64,000 nucleotides of DNA from Ascaris suum. Taxonomy: Eukaryota; Nematoda; Chromadorea; Rhabditida; Ascarididae. The notes beneath the pieces were generated by a model that had not been told where the DNA came from, ran no database searches, and saw nothing but the letters and a program-made list of their open reading frames with translations. This document shows, one piece after another, positions 33,112-48,400 of the stretch. The stretch's first letter is position 1. Each line of letters opens with the position of its first letter. The position numbers and the translations under genes are program-made. The stretch is from contig CM024191.1 of NCBI GenBank assembly GCA_013433145.1, forward strand, positions 1,504,501 to 1,568,500. Reading direction: 5' to 3'.

Positions 33112-36100
33112 ACTTGTAACTTGGTTTTTGGCTTGGATCGGAGCGCACTGATTCAGCACGACTGATATAGCGGTGTTTTAGCGGAATGTTAAACGTTGAA
33201 AATGTTTGAGCGTGAAAAAATATTAGAAGTTTCTCACTTTTGACTTCTTCCAGTTCTTTTACCGTTTCACTTTTCATGGGGGATTTTTGATACGAACCTA
33301 AGGCAGGTCTGCTTTCACCCACCTGCTCGTGTGCTGAGATACGCGGCAACTAAACCGCACTTTTAAAATCTTAGTCGTGCTTTAACTGAGCGCATGTATA
33401 GTTCAGTTATTTCGCGCATGTGATATATCAACCAAGCTTATGTACATTTTTGAAATGCAGGAGTCAATGTACATTATATGTGTTTTGTGCTCAAGCAGGG
33501 AGCAGCCGTGAAGAGGCCGGAAGTACCGCACGCATATAGAACCAACTGGAAAAATTGCGCTTTGAAAACTCGCGACAAACAAGATTTCTAGCCAATATTT
33601 GTGGCTTTCGATGGATTCTTAGGTGGAGAATGACTATATTTAGTGAAGAAATAGGAACAAACGAGTGGCCTCTTCTACTTTGGTATTCAACGTCTGTCAT
33701 TAATAAAATACCTACTGTAGCGCGAAGCCTCTTAGCGCCACGTGTAATACACGCTATGTATAGTGTTTCGTTGTATGCTAATTGGTCATTCAGTGTTGTT
33801 TGGACCGGGGAGAATGAAATGTGTGTTATGGTGAGAGGGCACATGCTGCTTTTTTCCACATATTCTTTGATAAACACTTCCTTTTGGCTTCGCCACTTCG
33901 CCATTAAATCCACTTAGGCAAGCTTGAAAGTGCGATTTTCTCTTATTAATTATCGCCAGTTGTATTATAAACTTGAGGGATTTTCGATGCGATGGAGTGA
34001 AGGTGCGCGAGGAAACGCTGAGGAACGTTGTAGACAATTTGGACGCTGTGGGCTGTTTTTGCAAAAAGCTGTAGGTGAGGCTGGCCTTGAATAAGCTCAA
34101 GTGATGTCGCATAGTGCTAGAAATTGCGTAGTTCCGTCCAGTGACCGTTGAATCGATGACAGGGGGAGCGTTCATATTTACTTAATTATTCAATTAGCAG
34201 CTATTGGGTCACTCAGTCGACGAATGTGTCGAATGTACATGGCACGGAGATTTATCCCGAACATTGACAATTACAGATAAAGACATATATTGTGGAATTC
34301 AGGAGCTAACATATCCACCAAGGAGAGATAACTGGGCTTAGAGAATGAGGAAATGGTGAGACTGGAATTCGGGCTGCTTTCGGAAATTTTTCATTTAATG
34401 ACTTTCGCATTCTCATAAAACCTGCCTTCTTTTGGTGACTTTTATATTTTGTGGCCAATCAAGCACGGTTTTTGAAATTGAGGTGTAGAGTCATTCCTGA
34501 AATCCTAGTTCATTTTACTGATCTGTTTTTCAGCGCGAATTTGGAATTTATTGGCTGCATCTAAAATTTCATGGTCTACGTTCCACCTCTGTAGATCAGT
34601 TATAGACAAAGCAAGAGCTTAACTCTTTTTTGAAGACAAGGCAACAGGTTGAGGTTTTTATTAAGCCTTTAAAAAAGTCAACAATAGTAAGGCGGAGGAG
34701 ATAAGCCGACGGCAGGGGGATGATCCTTCGACAGAGCCTTTGCAGAATAATGCCACCTCCCCACCACTGGGCACTCATGCCCGAGCCATTTCGCGGCAGG
34801 ACTGCGTATCGCTGTGGTCCGAACCGACCCATGAGGGACAAGATCTCATGAAAAGCTAGAAGCACACTGTTGCCCTATAGTCGAACACACTGTCCTTTTA
34901 CAGGACAGAGGCAGATTCTCCACAAATTCCTTAGGGCATCTGTAGACAGTTTGCATCTGCCCGAAAGCAGTTGATCTACAATTTACTGATCATTCCTTAC
35001 AGGCTGGTTACGTGAAATAACAGCAAAAATCATCCGAAGGCATTTAGATGGCACTTTTGAAGCATGACGTCCTGAGATGTGGTCTTTTCGGAACTCTCAA
35101 TGTTTCTCGAGATTCAGAAGTCTTCTTGACCAGCACTGTCGGCTTTCTGAGTGTTGGTGAAATGGAAGTCTTTCGAGAATTCGGTTGTCAGCTGAAAGGG
35201 GAAGCCAGCACCCTGACTTTAATGGGCCAGCACTACTGTTGAAGCCTGTTGTGAGAAATATGATTTGTTGACGGCTGAATGTGTGGTCGCAGAACCGAAT
35301 GCTGCATCTTTTCTGAATCGGCTTATCTTGAAATGGGTATAAAGTGCGCTGGTTCAGAGGCTTTTCGGTTGATCCCCCTCTGCTTTCCGTTATCAAATCT
35401 CTAGCCTTCACACGTATGGCCTTAGTTTTTCCTTGGGTATTTTCGCTCCTCGTTCCTGGTTCTACACATTTGTCACTGTCTCCGCGCCTTACCGTTTCAC
35501 TCATGTCTCGGGCTATTCGTTTTGAAGCATTGTTGTTGAAATGCGCAATACTGTAACGTTGGAGTGTTGGCGGTTGCAGCAGGACTTGATAGAAAGAAGC
35601 AACGAGCACTGCATGGCAGCGGGCAATTTAGTCAACGGATTTTAAGAAGTACAGTGGAGTGGAGAGTAGTAAAGGTGTCCGCCGGTAGTCCATTTGTGGT
35701 ATAGTTCTATTGCTGTGTTTACTTATGCTTTGTCTTGGAAGTTCCGCGTAGCTCTGAACTGTTCTACGCGTGCGTGACCCGTATCATCCTTCTATGTCCA
35801 GCTCTGTTATGGCGTATCGTGTTTGCGAACAGAAAATGAATGTATTTATACTCTCTCATGTATGGCATTAAAAACAAATCTGCGCATTCTTCCAGCATAA
35901 CCCAGCTGGCAGATAAATTCATTGGTGATTTTTTCGTTAAGCATATGACCGCCATGGTGACAAAACGAGTTTACAGCGGGATAGTGCTTCCCCTCCGTGG
36001 GGACTTCGCAGAGGGTAAACGAAGCACAACACATAGCACCCGAACGATATAGGACATAGGTTGCTAGGAGAAGGCTGAGCGTGCCTGAATATCCGAAAGA

Positions 36101-36126
36101 TAAGCTCCGGCAAATGGAAGCTCAGG
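33112..36126. other. convergent intergenic region PCMTD / lin-10
   Basis: About 3 kb between two 3' ends. Overlapping open frames on both strands (33491-33913 minus, 33555-33917 plus, 33786-34175 minus, 35097-35609 minus) make it less stop-rich than neighbouring introns, but none matches a recognised family and no splice-linked set was found. A short perfect hairpin (7-bp stem, CTGTCCT/AGGACAG) lies near 34890. Confidence 0.5.
33702..33707 (+). terminator. candidate PCMTD poly(A) signal
   Basis: AATAAA about 590 bases after the stop codon, the first canonical hexamer I see downstream on the plus strand. Confidence 0.35.
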
Positions 36127-36132
36127 TTTATT
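36127..36132 (-). terminator. lin-10 poly(A) signal
   Basis: AATAAA on the minus strand, about 95 bases downstream of the lin-10 stop codon; a good distance for a compact nematode 3' UTR. Confidence 0.65.
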
Positions 36133-36226
36133 TCCGCAAACAGTGGGGTAGAGGAGGGGGTTCCAGCAACATCTAGCGACCTTAGCGGAGTATCACAGTG
36201 CGGCATTCTTCGAGTCCAAAAGGTGT

Positions 36227-36439
36227 TCAAATATAGTTGGGCACCTCTTGTCCGGTGAGCAAGCGGAACATTGAAGTCGGCATCGTTTTCATGTGTATCT
36301 CGCCAATTGCCGTTGCTAACATGTTGACGATTTTCTCGTGTGCAACTGCGACCACACTTTGCGAATTGATTTCGATGATCCGATGGCCGACACGAATGCC
36401 GCCCCTCTCGGCGATACCTCCCCGTAGTAGACTGCAGAT
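36227..36439 (-). CDS. lin-10: lin-10 terminal exon: PDZ2 and C-terminal tail
   Basis: TTTTCAG acceptor. Reads [59 protein letters not shown] then QEVPNYI and TGA. Matches PDZ2 of X11/Mint proteins. The tail keeps the Tyr-Ile end that in vertebrate X11 folds back onto PDZ1. Confidence 0.97.
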   Translation of the reverse strand: MCSLLRGGIAERGGIRVGHRIIEINSQSVVAVAHEKIVNMLATAIGEIHMKTMPTSMFRLLTGQEVPNYI

Positions 36440-39400
36440 CTGAAAACTGCTCTATGCAGCTTTATTCTTGTAGGCCTTTGCAATAAATATGTAATGGCGA
36501 TGAAAATTGCATGCATAAAATGGAGTTAATGAGGAAGTCGGCTGGCTGTTGACACTCAGTAATCACTTATCATTGTATGACTTTTCACTACACTGCCAGT
36601 TTGGCATCCTGCCAGTAATCTTCACTAAACCATACTCCACCTAACGAGTCATTTGCACCGTTAAGGTCGACATTATGTTATGCATGCTTAGACTTTGGAC
36701 CCACCCGCGCCGTTTCATTACTGTATCCACCCAACTTGAGTAGCAAAGTGTGCCCAAGTGATCAGGAAGTTTACAGATTCGCATCCACGCAAAAGCATCG
36801 ACTGTTCTTTCATCCTGGTGTACCTGCCATGTACACTTATGCCCCAGAACTTCCTGAAAGCCATTTTCAACCATCGGCTGCAAATGACTTACTGTCGAGG
36901 GTAAATCTTCTACCTCGCAAGATTCCATATTCGCAACAGTTTTTGGACATTCACAACTGATTATCTGGTCTTAGACGTCCCATAACAAAAAACAGTCTCA
37001 CTTTAAATAATTAAATGCTACAGAAATCGGCCCATTCTATTCGAATGGCCACCTCATAATCTTTTGTAGCCGGATGGTGATGTAGGTGATGGGCGAAATG
37101 GCCCAGCAACCGTTTCATAGTGGATGTGCAAGTTTCTTGCTTGCAGCTTTGGTTTGTTTATAGAAATACTGAACTAAATGCATAACACTTTAAAGCGTAT
37201 AGCCTGGAGTGGTCGATCGTGGATGACTTTGATCTCCCACCGGAGAAAGGATCCTTTGTAAGAATTTAACGATGAAGCAAAAGACTCTTTCGTTCGTTTC
37301 ATGTACGAAAACTGCAAGTAACCGACTCGGTGACCTAAACTGGAAGGCGTCTTCATCTATTACTAAAATCAGTCGGCAGATTATTCAGTTCGAAGTAGTA
37401 TATGGAAAAGCAGATAAACAAAACAGCGAATTCTATGTTTCAGGTTGCGAAACAGCTAGTTCGATGGCCATCAAAGTCGAGCACTGAGTGAAGAATGTGC
37501 TACCCATATACACCTTTTGAATAGAGTACACAGTACGTTGAACAGGGATTTTACAGCTCTTCCAAAAACAGACTTTGTGATGCTTCATATCAGCACTCGT
37601 ATATTTGCTCCAAAGATTCATGCAGTTTTCAAAAAAGGATTCCTACCACGCCGTTTTGCACGCTGAATCCAAGCTGATATTTTGTATCTGGTCGCTTGAT
37701 CCGTACTTCCACTACTGGTGGCGTCGACACCACTGTCAATTTAACTGCAGTCGAGCTTCGAGCCGCCTGTTATGCGATAAACATAATCGATACATATTTT
37801 CACAACAACTATATACACAGGAGCTAAATATATTGCTGCATTGCAGGATGCTAGCCAATTCTTGCAATGTATACTGCTAAGTGCGCAACTCTGATGACTC
37901 TTGACCCTTCCCAAATCAGTATAACTTCAACTAAAGCCATAGTATAAAAAGCGAGGAATTACATCTCTCTGTTATTGGCTTCAGAAATAGTAAGAATGAG
38001 GTAAATGAGGAACTGTTACCCTAGTGAAATTAAAGCTTTCTATAAAAGCGTGCACGCAAAATATGGTAACAAGAACGCAAAAAGAAGTATCCCAGGTAGG
38101 GTACGAGAAGTAGCCGTTTAATTAATGCCAACACTTCACTGATTCATGAAAAGATTCGCCCGTACTTTGCAAGTTAAACATAAGCCAGCGCTATTGAGGG
38201 AATGACGAACATAAAAACGCAGGACGTTTGAGGCTAGGAGAAGAGAAAGGGGGAAGAGAAAGGAAGGGCAAAGTACTAAGTTGCTGGCCAATATGTACTA
38301 CCGAAAGCAAGTTCCATCAATTATCACCAATAAAACATGCATTGGCGTTTATTGCGACTTATTTTCCGGATGAATCCTTTGCTTTGGATACAAAGAACCA
38401 ATAACGAAACAGACCCTAAAAACTCGAATTTCTCACCTTGATATTTTGTTGAGCCGAAGCCAGAGGAAGTCCAACGAGCGAGATGCCGTTTATAGCAATT
38501 ATCTAAAAGAATGCCTATCTCGATTAGTTATTAGGCGCAGAAATGCTACATATCGCTCGAGGCAAAACCAGTTACTAAACCGAGTATGGACCCATTCTAA
38601 AAAACATTTTAAAATAGCAACTAGCGAGTGATGATGCAAGAACAAATGGTTGCTTGCAATTTACCTGGTCGCCAATATTCAGCTGATTACATCTTGACGC
38701 AGCACCATTAGGTTGTAAGTTTGCAATTACAACCGTCGGCAACATTGAGCCCCAACCAGATTCGACCACTACAACACCAAGTGGTTCTCCGGCCTTCTTT
38801 GGTACCACGACGTCCTTCTGAGTCTCTTTTCTTGCGAACATTTCTAGCTCTTCACCCATCATTTCTTGCGAATTTAATACTTCCTGAAAAGCAACTTTTC
38901 CATATACAGAAAAGGATCGAATCTCTAGAGCCCTTTAACCACTTTGCTGTTTTCTCAGAAGACGACTTCAACACACGTGCTGGAAAATTTGGCAAAAAAA
39001 AAATCAATTCCATGTCTTTCATAGTATTCATTTATCTTGGACGTGTCTGAATTAAAATCTGCTCAATTTTTTTCTGGGGACTGAAAGACACCCAGTTTTC
39101 GATTGAAAACACGGGCAATGCGCAATATAGGCGATACGAGCATGATGCCTTATAGCACTGTAAAAAAACTAGATAGGAATTCTTGAAATCAGGAATGGAG
39201 AGGTGAGGAGGTACTAATGACAATGAATTTCCGAAAAAAACTAGGGGCCTTATTACTTGTAGGCCTAGCATAACGACAATCACAACAGAAGATTCTTGGC
39301 AATTTAGCATCTTTGCACTACAGTAACGTCGGCCCGATCTCCCGAGACTGAATTAACTTCGTGAGGAGTACGCCGAAAAATTATTTAAAAGACATCACTC

Positions 39401-42400
39401 GCTTACAACTCTCTTGAACAAAACAGTCTTCAACAAAACAACGTGTGTTTACGAAAGAACTACCCATCAACAAGATGACAATAATTAGCAAATACTTGGT
39501 AATCAATCTCGCGCAGATATGACGGATCGTCGATGCCATTTGCTCGAAGGAATTCTACGTATGCCACTTGGAATGCTTGACCGATCGACTGTGCAATAAA
39601 GGACGCTTCCTCGGATTCGAAAACGTGACAGATGACACGTGGTGCTCGCCTTGTCCCTTCCAAGCTTCAAATATCACCACTGATTTTCCAACTTTTCACA
39701 ATCAATGTCTCTAATATTCACAACAAACGCGCTCTCGGCTATGACCCACAATCTTGCACGTTAAGCTTTCTCGGATACAGTTAGAGATAAAAACTATTGG
39801 GACAATGCGATGAACATTTTACATGACAATGAACCAGAGGGGATGGATACACTATTGATTTACGCATTCGCACGATTTACTTCTATAGTTTGGCTTAAAA
39901 GCAGAAATAATCACATGGTTTCCTCACACATCAAACGATGGAAGGTACACTGATAAATGAAGCGTTGTGACATTTCAGACATACCTTTCAGAAGAGCATT
40001 CCTCCTCGCTAGCCGATTGTGACATTCGACGTGCCATTAATACCACCAGATCACCAATATCGGCGATATAGGAAATCGTTCGAAGTGCATGATCCATAAG
40101 AATGTCCTGGAGAAAGCAATCAACGGCATGCAATTTAAATGTGACGCAGGTAGATATGGAAATACGAAAAAGGATCGGGTGAGAGAGATAGGGATCAAGC
40201 GAAGCAGAGAGAATATGCACAAGAAAGCACACACACAACAACATCCACACCACCAGCACCATTAGCCACACTCATCGCATACTAGGCATTCGTTACGTGG
40301 GTGGGTGCTACAGTGCCCAACTCGGAATGATAGTCTTCATGGCCATCGCTAAAGACCTTTTCACCGAATGCTCTTTAATTCCACTCTCATTCAAATTCAA
40401 TGTTGCTCTGCTGCAAGCAATATCTTCAACGGCCCGTCTCTAGTATTCAAAAACTCGCTAAGAAAACTTGATCTATGTATCGATTCTATTTTTACATGAT
40501 TGGTCGACTTAAAATGCCTGTTAATTTTCATATGACTCGTGAGATAGAGGCCTTATATCCGAATCGCTACCTATCTCCCTTCCTCATTCCAAATAAGCTA
40601 AATGAAAAATTCATGGATTTAAAGAGCATTTCAGGTCTACTTCAGTGAAAAAAAAATACTCATGATAAATTGTCGCAATATTTCTTTAGTGAATTTTTTA
40701 ATCACTAACATTCGAAACGATTTGAAAATTTAAAAAAGTGATTTTCATTTCAAAGAATTACTTTTTATAGGTTGAATTCAAAAAAAAAAAAAAAAAAACA
40801 GAATTGCTCAATAGAAACGATCAAAACTGTGCGAAACGCAAAAGTGAATGAGTTTCGTTCAGCGCATTAACATAACATACCTGTCGCACATCTGTCTCTG
40901 ATATCCTCTGAAATCAATAACCGCAAATAAAAAATTTTCCTTTTCATTTGCCCAGCTCACTCAGTGCTCTTCTTTAGTTGACATAAGTGATGATATTAAA
41001 AAACTCTTACATGAGGATATACTTGATTTAAGTGCAAACTTTTCAAATTTCTACTGCGAAACCTTTCATAGATAACTTTTCAGTATTTCTCGAGGAGTAT
41101 ACTTTATGAATGCATCTGAAAACTCACTTTCGCATTCTTAAATGTAAAAGAGGAAATAAAATGAAAAGAATTTTCCGATTTCTTTGCATTAGGTTCACTA
41201 ATGAAAAATAAGTGGAAACAAGAGGTGAAGTTCTTCAGCATTTTCTTCCGGTCTTCTGACACACAAACACACTCAATAATTATGCTTCTCTCATAACCTC
41301 AGGATTTTCACTAAGAAAGCAATCCTCATCTCTGCTTTTTGAATATCATTTTCGAAACAAAAATGCATATTTCTTGCTCTCAGCTGTCAAACATTGCTTG
41401 TAAAGCTTCATCTAATAAGCGGAAAAATTCGTGCTCAATCTGTACGAAAATGCCATTCGAGAGTGTGGTTTACGCTACGCTGAAATGAGTTCACAGTCAT
41501 TATTCATCAAACAGCTTCGCCTTATCCCATCCACACTATACTCGTTTCTTTAACAGATGTACAACAGATAGTGAATAACCTCTTACAATCAACAGTAACA
41601 GTAATTGTTATATTGCATTTATTATTTTGACGAGCAATTCAGTCGAAATCTGATTTCCACTCTGCAAAAAAAAAAGTCTTCTGCTATATTCACGTTGAGC
41701 TTTTTTTCTCATCTAATTTTAAAAGAGTTTCTCATTTCATATGTAATTTCTTAAACGTGTCTTTTGCTTAGAGACACAATGAAGACGTTCTCAGTGAATT
41801 TTTTTTTCTAATATTTCTAATAAATTCACTTATTAATGCATATACCGTTGGGAAAGAGAACCAGCTTAATTACTGCTTAATCTTCGCACTTCTTTTTGGT
41901 ACCATCAGTATGCCTCCACCAATAAATTCAGCCTATAGCGTTTGCAAAACTTAAATGCTGATTGAAAAAATTGCAATGTCACTTCGTCTTAACGTCGGCC
42001 TATTCACCTCTCTTAGAATATTTGATAGTTTCACCCATATAACACCGATATGCAGTACAGAAATAGTGAGATTCCCCTTCCTCATGGAAAATGTGAGACA
42101 TATGAGTGCGCAACTCGCGAATTTTCCTACACATATTATTCAGCAATAATGGAGATACTAGGTCAGATAAATGGCGCGGATTAAAGAAACTTTTTTTTGC
42201 GGCCATTAAACGGGATGAATGTGCAATGATTATATTTCCTTTCGCTTAGAGGACCACACAGCAAGGACTCCAATACGCCTACATAAAAGTGAAAAGATGT
42301 TGTTAACAGGGACTTGTAAAAATTAAGAACCTATGAAACATTGAATTACTCCAATTCGTTTATTTGGTATTTATTCTACGTAATCCATGCTAAAAAAAAG

Positions 42401-45400
42401 TGAAAGCAATATTGCAACGTCGAAGAGCGCTAATGACGAAACAAGAGGCGAAAAGAAGAGCGAGAGAAAGTATGTGAGGGAAAGAAAGGGTTTGCCGATA
42501 AACAGGAGAAATGGCCCGGGGGTAACACTGCAGACTGAAGCAACGATTGGAATGATTGCCTCAACAGCGGAATTCGCTCGCAGGTGAGGTACATATATAG
42601 CACACAATACATACCTGTAGATCTGTATTCAGCACCATGATCTTCTCGGTCGAAATGAACAGATCGATGTCAGTGCTCGGCTGAATTTCACCAGCCGGTG
42701 CCTTTAAGGGAAACAATTATCTCCAGATTTCAGAAGCTGCTACTGCAACTTTTAAAAAAAGATTCCGATAACAAAACGAATTTTTTCGACCATACCAGTG
42801 CACATCGAGATTGAAAATTAAACTGTGGCAAAATCCTGCACAACTAAATTGATCGCTAAGAAAGTGATTCATAGCTTTGCGGTAATAGCTATATAATAAT
42901 AGATAAAAACTCCCTTTGCGGCAATTGAAAATTATGCTATATTCGGCTAAAAACAGAATTTAAAAAGCAATAAAGAGAAAATTAGAAAAAGTACAACTTT
43001 TTAAAAAAATACAGAAGTGAGAAATTAAAATCAATTGCGAGAATCAAATCATTACTTGATTATTACTTTGAAATAGTTCTCCAGTGATTAGCATTTCGTT
43101 TCAAAACTTGTGACGGCTCCGATGTAACTAGATTCGATAGTAACGATTTTGTAATGAACAATAAATTTTATTTTTTGAAAGCACTTGGCGAATGGTGTGC
43201 TCTTCTTTGAGTGTGAAAAAAATTCTTCAGCACATATATGCCGTCATAACGATTCGAATCACAATCTCTCACACTTGAATCTAATGAATTTATACTCAAC
43301 GCATTATATACTTTCGGATCTCCTTCGTCACCTCTTAAATTGATATCGTCTCTTATTATGCATGAAACAACTCAACGAAAAAAATGTGCAATGATTCAAA
43401 AACAAGGTTTTTCTTAGCATTGCTTATATTTTTATAATATTTAAAAATCGTACATAATTAAGCAACAAAAATCACGACCTTTACACGAGCGACCGCCTCC
43501 TGTGCTTGCATCATACGGCTTGTTTTCGTTGGTCGTCCCTCACAGATCAGTTGTGTGGAGCCGAGATAACGCGCTCGAAATAAAACACCCTCGATGAGAA
43601 CTGCAGGCTCATGAACAATTACTGCAAAAATATTTTCAATTATTTCATTTGAAACCATCTCACAAAAATCAAAACAAATAAAAAATTCGAACGTATCACT
43701 TCGCATTTGCGAATAATTAACGATCAACGAAAAAATATTAGATATTACAAAAACTGCGTTATCTCAACTCAAAAATTTAGCATCATTGTTGCATTAGCAC
43801 TTTGTAATGAATTTTAGAAAAATTCCGAGAAAATAGAATGAAAATATCAAGCAAATTGAATATTATTATGTTGTTAGCATTCCACTAGAAACACATCACC
43901 AAAGCATGCAAGCTAGCCTAGTTCATTTCCGGTTAAGACGTTGAAAGTGAAAAGAATGAGACTATATTATCCTAATATCGCACTTTAACTAAACGAGAAA
44001 AACACCTCCATATATTTAAGATGCCGGAGATATTTTTTGGTTAATACAAAAAAACTAAAACTGATATGAAGCGCAACTTTTCGATTAAATCGTAATTCAT
44101 TATGCACTTTCCTTACCCGATTATTTCTTAGAATTAACTTCGCTGCCAGAAAAATGCCACCCATTTTCTTCATAAGCATAATTGTCATTCATGAAGATGT
44201 TACGCTCATCTTGTAATTAATAAACAAATAATAATTCCACCTGATCATACACAACATCCGATGGGAACGAACACCAACAGTTTTAAGTGACGCCTCAATT
44301 AGAATATAACAAAATAAAGGGCGCAAACAATGCTTGCAACATTACATCGCATTCAACACATTTGCACACCCGCATAAAGAAAATAACTAAAAAGAAGCTT
44401 AACGAAAGCGAACAAAAAACCCGATGCCTAAGGACATTCTAAAGCAGAACATATGGGCTACCGCAAGTCGAAGCTTTGTGTTAAGTCAAGGTGTGTCCGT
44501 CAAAACAAAATGAATGCAATACAATCTCCTCTCAAAAGCCTCGAGCAATTTCAGCGCAAAAAAAAAAAACATAACTACGATACTCGCAAAAACTGCTATG
44601 ACTTTCTTCGCGAAAAGAATACGCATCGCAACTGTAGCCTAAATTTCGTTGACTTCTACTCGGCAACATTAGAATTTTCTTAAAAGACGACTTCAGGTTC
44701 TTCGTGAGGCACGATGTAAACGTAAGATGCACAATCAACGTTAATGTAATCTACTGGGCATATGAAAATGGAAAAAAAAGCGGCGAACTTCGTCAAAGAG
44801 TTCGTGGCTAAAACGGCGAAGGTCTTTCTTTTGAATATTCGATTCTACCACATAAATAGCTACAAGTATATCGTTTATTTCGAGCTTTTCATCTACTTTA
44901 TTTTATTCATTAAGAGAGGATTTACAATAATATAACATATCGCTTCTTCTTTTTTTTCTTCAAATTTTCCTTTGCAACTGCTTAATCTTGGTATCGATGA
45001 AATTTGAAGAAAAAAGCTAAAACCAAAAACTTCCTCGGATGCCTATAAATTCGCCACTTGAGGTAGTCATATCACATATCGAGCTATCAATAACCTTTGA
45101 TAGCCGAAAACATATTTTATTCTACATATAATACTTCTGCATAACCGAGATTCATTACTTAATCAAAGTCAACTTACTTGATTTCTCTTCTCCTTATTTA
45201 TTCATTATTAAATTTAATTGGAGTTCTCTAAAAATGGGTTCTGCCTCGAACCTTCCTTCGCAAATATTTTTCTCATTCAGGAAACAGCATTCAATTCACA
45301 ACCAGGACATAATAGCTTTTCAGCGTGTAATCAAATCCTCAAAACATATTGGATCTTCACGCAACTCTAATCCATTCATTAATAAAGCTACTGGAAATTC

Positions 45401-48400
45401 TCAACTCTCAAGCTTCCTACCTTCTCAGTGAATCAAATTATGATCATTATCTTAAAGAGAATGAAATTTCATTCCGCGGTCTCTTTTGAAAAAAAAAAAT
45501 TAAAGGAAGCATAAAAAAATAAGAACTTAAAAAAAACCCAACGGTATCTCCATGCAAATCGCGCAACAAAAACAATCTCGCGAACATAGAAGTGCACACT
45601 TTAAAAATTACATAAATATAGCCATTATGCTAATCAACAAAAATCTCCCAAAATTTCTCAACCGTTAGTGGTACTGCTGGCTAAGCGGGCAAAAAGCATT
45701 CTAGAGCATTAAAAAAATTTAACATTCTAGAGAAAATGTAATGACGAATACAATATTTGTTTTGAGTATTAATAAACACTTGATATGAGACAAATCTACG
45801 TTATACGAAGAATTTTCCCGGATAAGCCGACACCTCACCCCCATTCCCTCTTAAAAAAACAAAAAAAAAACAACAACAACAACAATGGCTAATATAATCC
45901 TTTAGCTCATATAAAAAAGAACAATAGCTATCAAAGACGCAGTATAAAGAGTACCCAAGGATCTAAAAGATGAGCATCACATACTTATTCCTTATTTAAA
46001 TACAGAAAACTTTTCAGCAGATCTCTTCAGTTTTCTCTTTTTCGAATCGATTTCAGCAAATATATAAAAAGTACCGTCAATTTCAATATAAACATAAAAA
46101 CTACGCGATTAAGAAATGAGCTTTTTATAGCAGACAAAGCTCACATTGACAACCCACTAGTCAGCATGCTTTTGATAAATTTGTAAACAAATGTATCACG
46201 TGCACTAATGCAATTTTCTTCTTCGCATTCATAAAAGCTAGAAAATTTATTGCAGAAAATGGGGAGAAAACTGAGATGTAGCCAATGAGAAATGCTCAAC
46301 GAGAAGGCCACTTTTGAATCACCGATTGAAGAGCTTTTATCAACTGATAAACTGATAAGGCTAAATTTATATTCGTTACGCGTTCTGAATCAAGAATTAC
46401 ACCTATCAAATTTGTTGCCTACAGATTTCTTGTCGTTTGCTGAGAAAAACGCTAAAGACAAACAAGACCACCATAAATTCTGCTGAAAAAAAAAGGTGCA
46501 ATAAACTTCCACTTTGGCGATGTTCCATCAGTTTACAATAGACACTAAATACATGTTGATAAACTGAAATTAATAAGAAAATGAGGCAAAATACGCTTAA
46601 CTACCGTTAGTGTATAGCGTAGTCATTATCCTTATAAACCGAATAAAAACCTGAAAATAGAACGAAGAGTGCGATACACAAAAAACGAATACCAGAAACA
46701 CAAAAAGTGATAGAGCCAAATATGCACTGCGAACAGTGCGCCAAATCTCATATGAAAGCAAATATTTTAGGACGGCCAAATATTCACGTAGGAAAGTGTG
46801 TGTGTGTGTGTATATATGTGCATCGAGAAAGCGCAAAAAAACGGCTGACAGCAAAGGCAGTAGCGATGTGCATGCCTGTTTATAGCAAATGCTTACCACG
46901 ATCATTTCGAAGAAGGTTGCTTGCAATGCTTGCCAGCAGTACCACGGGCTCAGTTGAAATAAAAAAATTTACGCTTTATTTTCGCATAATATTTGAAAGT
47001 TAGTTAAAGCAAATCAATTCAATGTGTTCCATCAGGACAGAACATCCGAAAAAAACTAAAACACTAGACAACCTTGGAGTGGCGCGACGAAGAACTAAAC
47101 AGAAAGAGGTGGGGAGAGGGCGAGGGAGGGGGAGAGAGGGAGGCAGAAAGGATACGCAATCTTTAGTGCGACTGCTTTAAAAACCTACTTCTCATATCGA
47201 CAGAAGTTATTAAGTCGGGCACTACCATGAAACTAAAACACAGACTTCGAGGAAATATTTGATGAAAAAAACGACAACTATCATGCACAAATTTATGCGA
47301 TTGAAAATATCAATTTTTGGTTGTTTCAATTGTGAAACCGATTGAATTATGAATTAAAAAATATTCTAAATTGCAGCAGAAATTTCTCGTACATCTCTCA
47401 GCCATTAATTTCATAATACATCGCGCATAGAATTCATTCATCAAATATTGCAGAGATTCACTGTTATATTGGCGAACAGATTCACATTATTTCTTTCAAA
47501 TGAGAGATGTGAACTTTAAAAAATGTTTTATCTCATACTCATTTTTCCGTCCATCATCTTTACAATCGAATGCTGGAGAGCACTAATTTATGAGCTAAAA
47601 AATTTACATATAAGGCACATGAGCAGTAGGCAAACTATAGGCGAATTAGCAAAACTTCTTCCAAATATATTCGTCCACATCATTTATATAATTCAAATTT
47701 TCAAACATAATGAACGACAGGATAAACTTTATCAGCACCACAAAACAATGATGCTGCAAACAGCGCTGGTAATGTTATCGAAATTCTCGAAAGGAATAAA
47801 TTTGCTGATGAGAGGATGTGAACAGAAATGATTGACACAAGAACGAACCTTCTTTTTTGGAAGCCTTCTTGATACGATGCTCACTATCAGTATGTTCACT
47901 CTTCGCCAACAGACGATCCGTCTCGTCGACGACATCGTCGCGACTGCTATCGCCCTCTAAAAGCGGAACTGCGCCTCAAATGCTGTTCGGAATTCGAATA
48001 AGGCAATTATTTTTATGCACTGTTGCACAATTATTGCAAAACGCACTATGCTGATGTCACTGTCAACGTACATGCGTTTGTATTTGGTTACCTCTTCGGT
48101 TATTACAATCCACAAAATAAGAGAGCTCCGCTGATGGAGATTTCCGAACATAATCAAAGCCACACAGTTACTTCCCACCATCAACTTTTTAATGAGTCGC
48201 GTTATATATGAATTACTGACGACAAAAGCGCAATAAAATTTTGAAGCCAAATTTTGCTCTGCCACTGATCGGACGAAGCAAAAACGAAGTTTTAAAATCA
48301 CAATTTCCACAACTAGTCAGTTTTGCAGGAGAATGTTTTCTGTCTAACCGATTGTCTAGATATCACTATTGCAGGAAAAGAGATAGATCGGTAGAGGCCG

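Noticed and set aside
36641..36960. Opposed open frames in the lin-10 PDZ2 intron
   Set aside because: No recognisable domain, and they sit inside an intron whose flanking exons join exactly to PDZ2.
45059..45066. TGAGGTAG, the 5' end of let-7 family miRNAs
   Set aside because: The following bases do not match let-7 and no complementary arm lies nearby to form a precursor.
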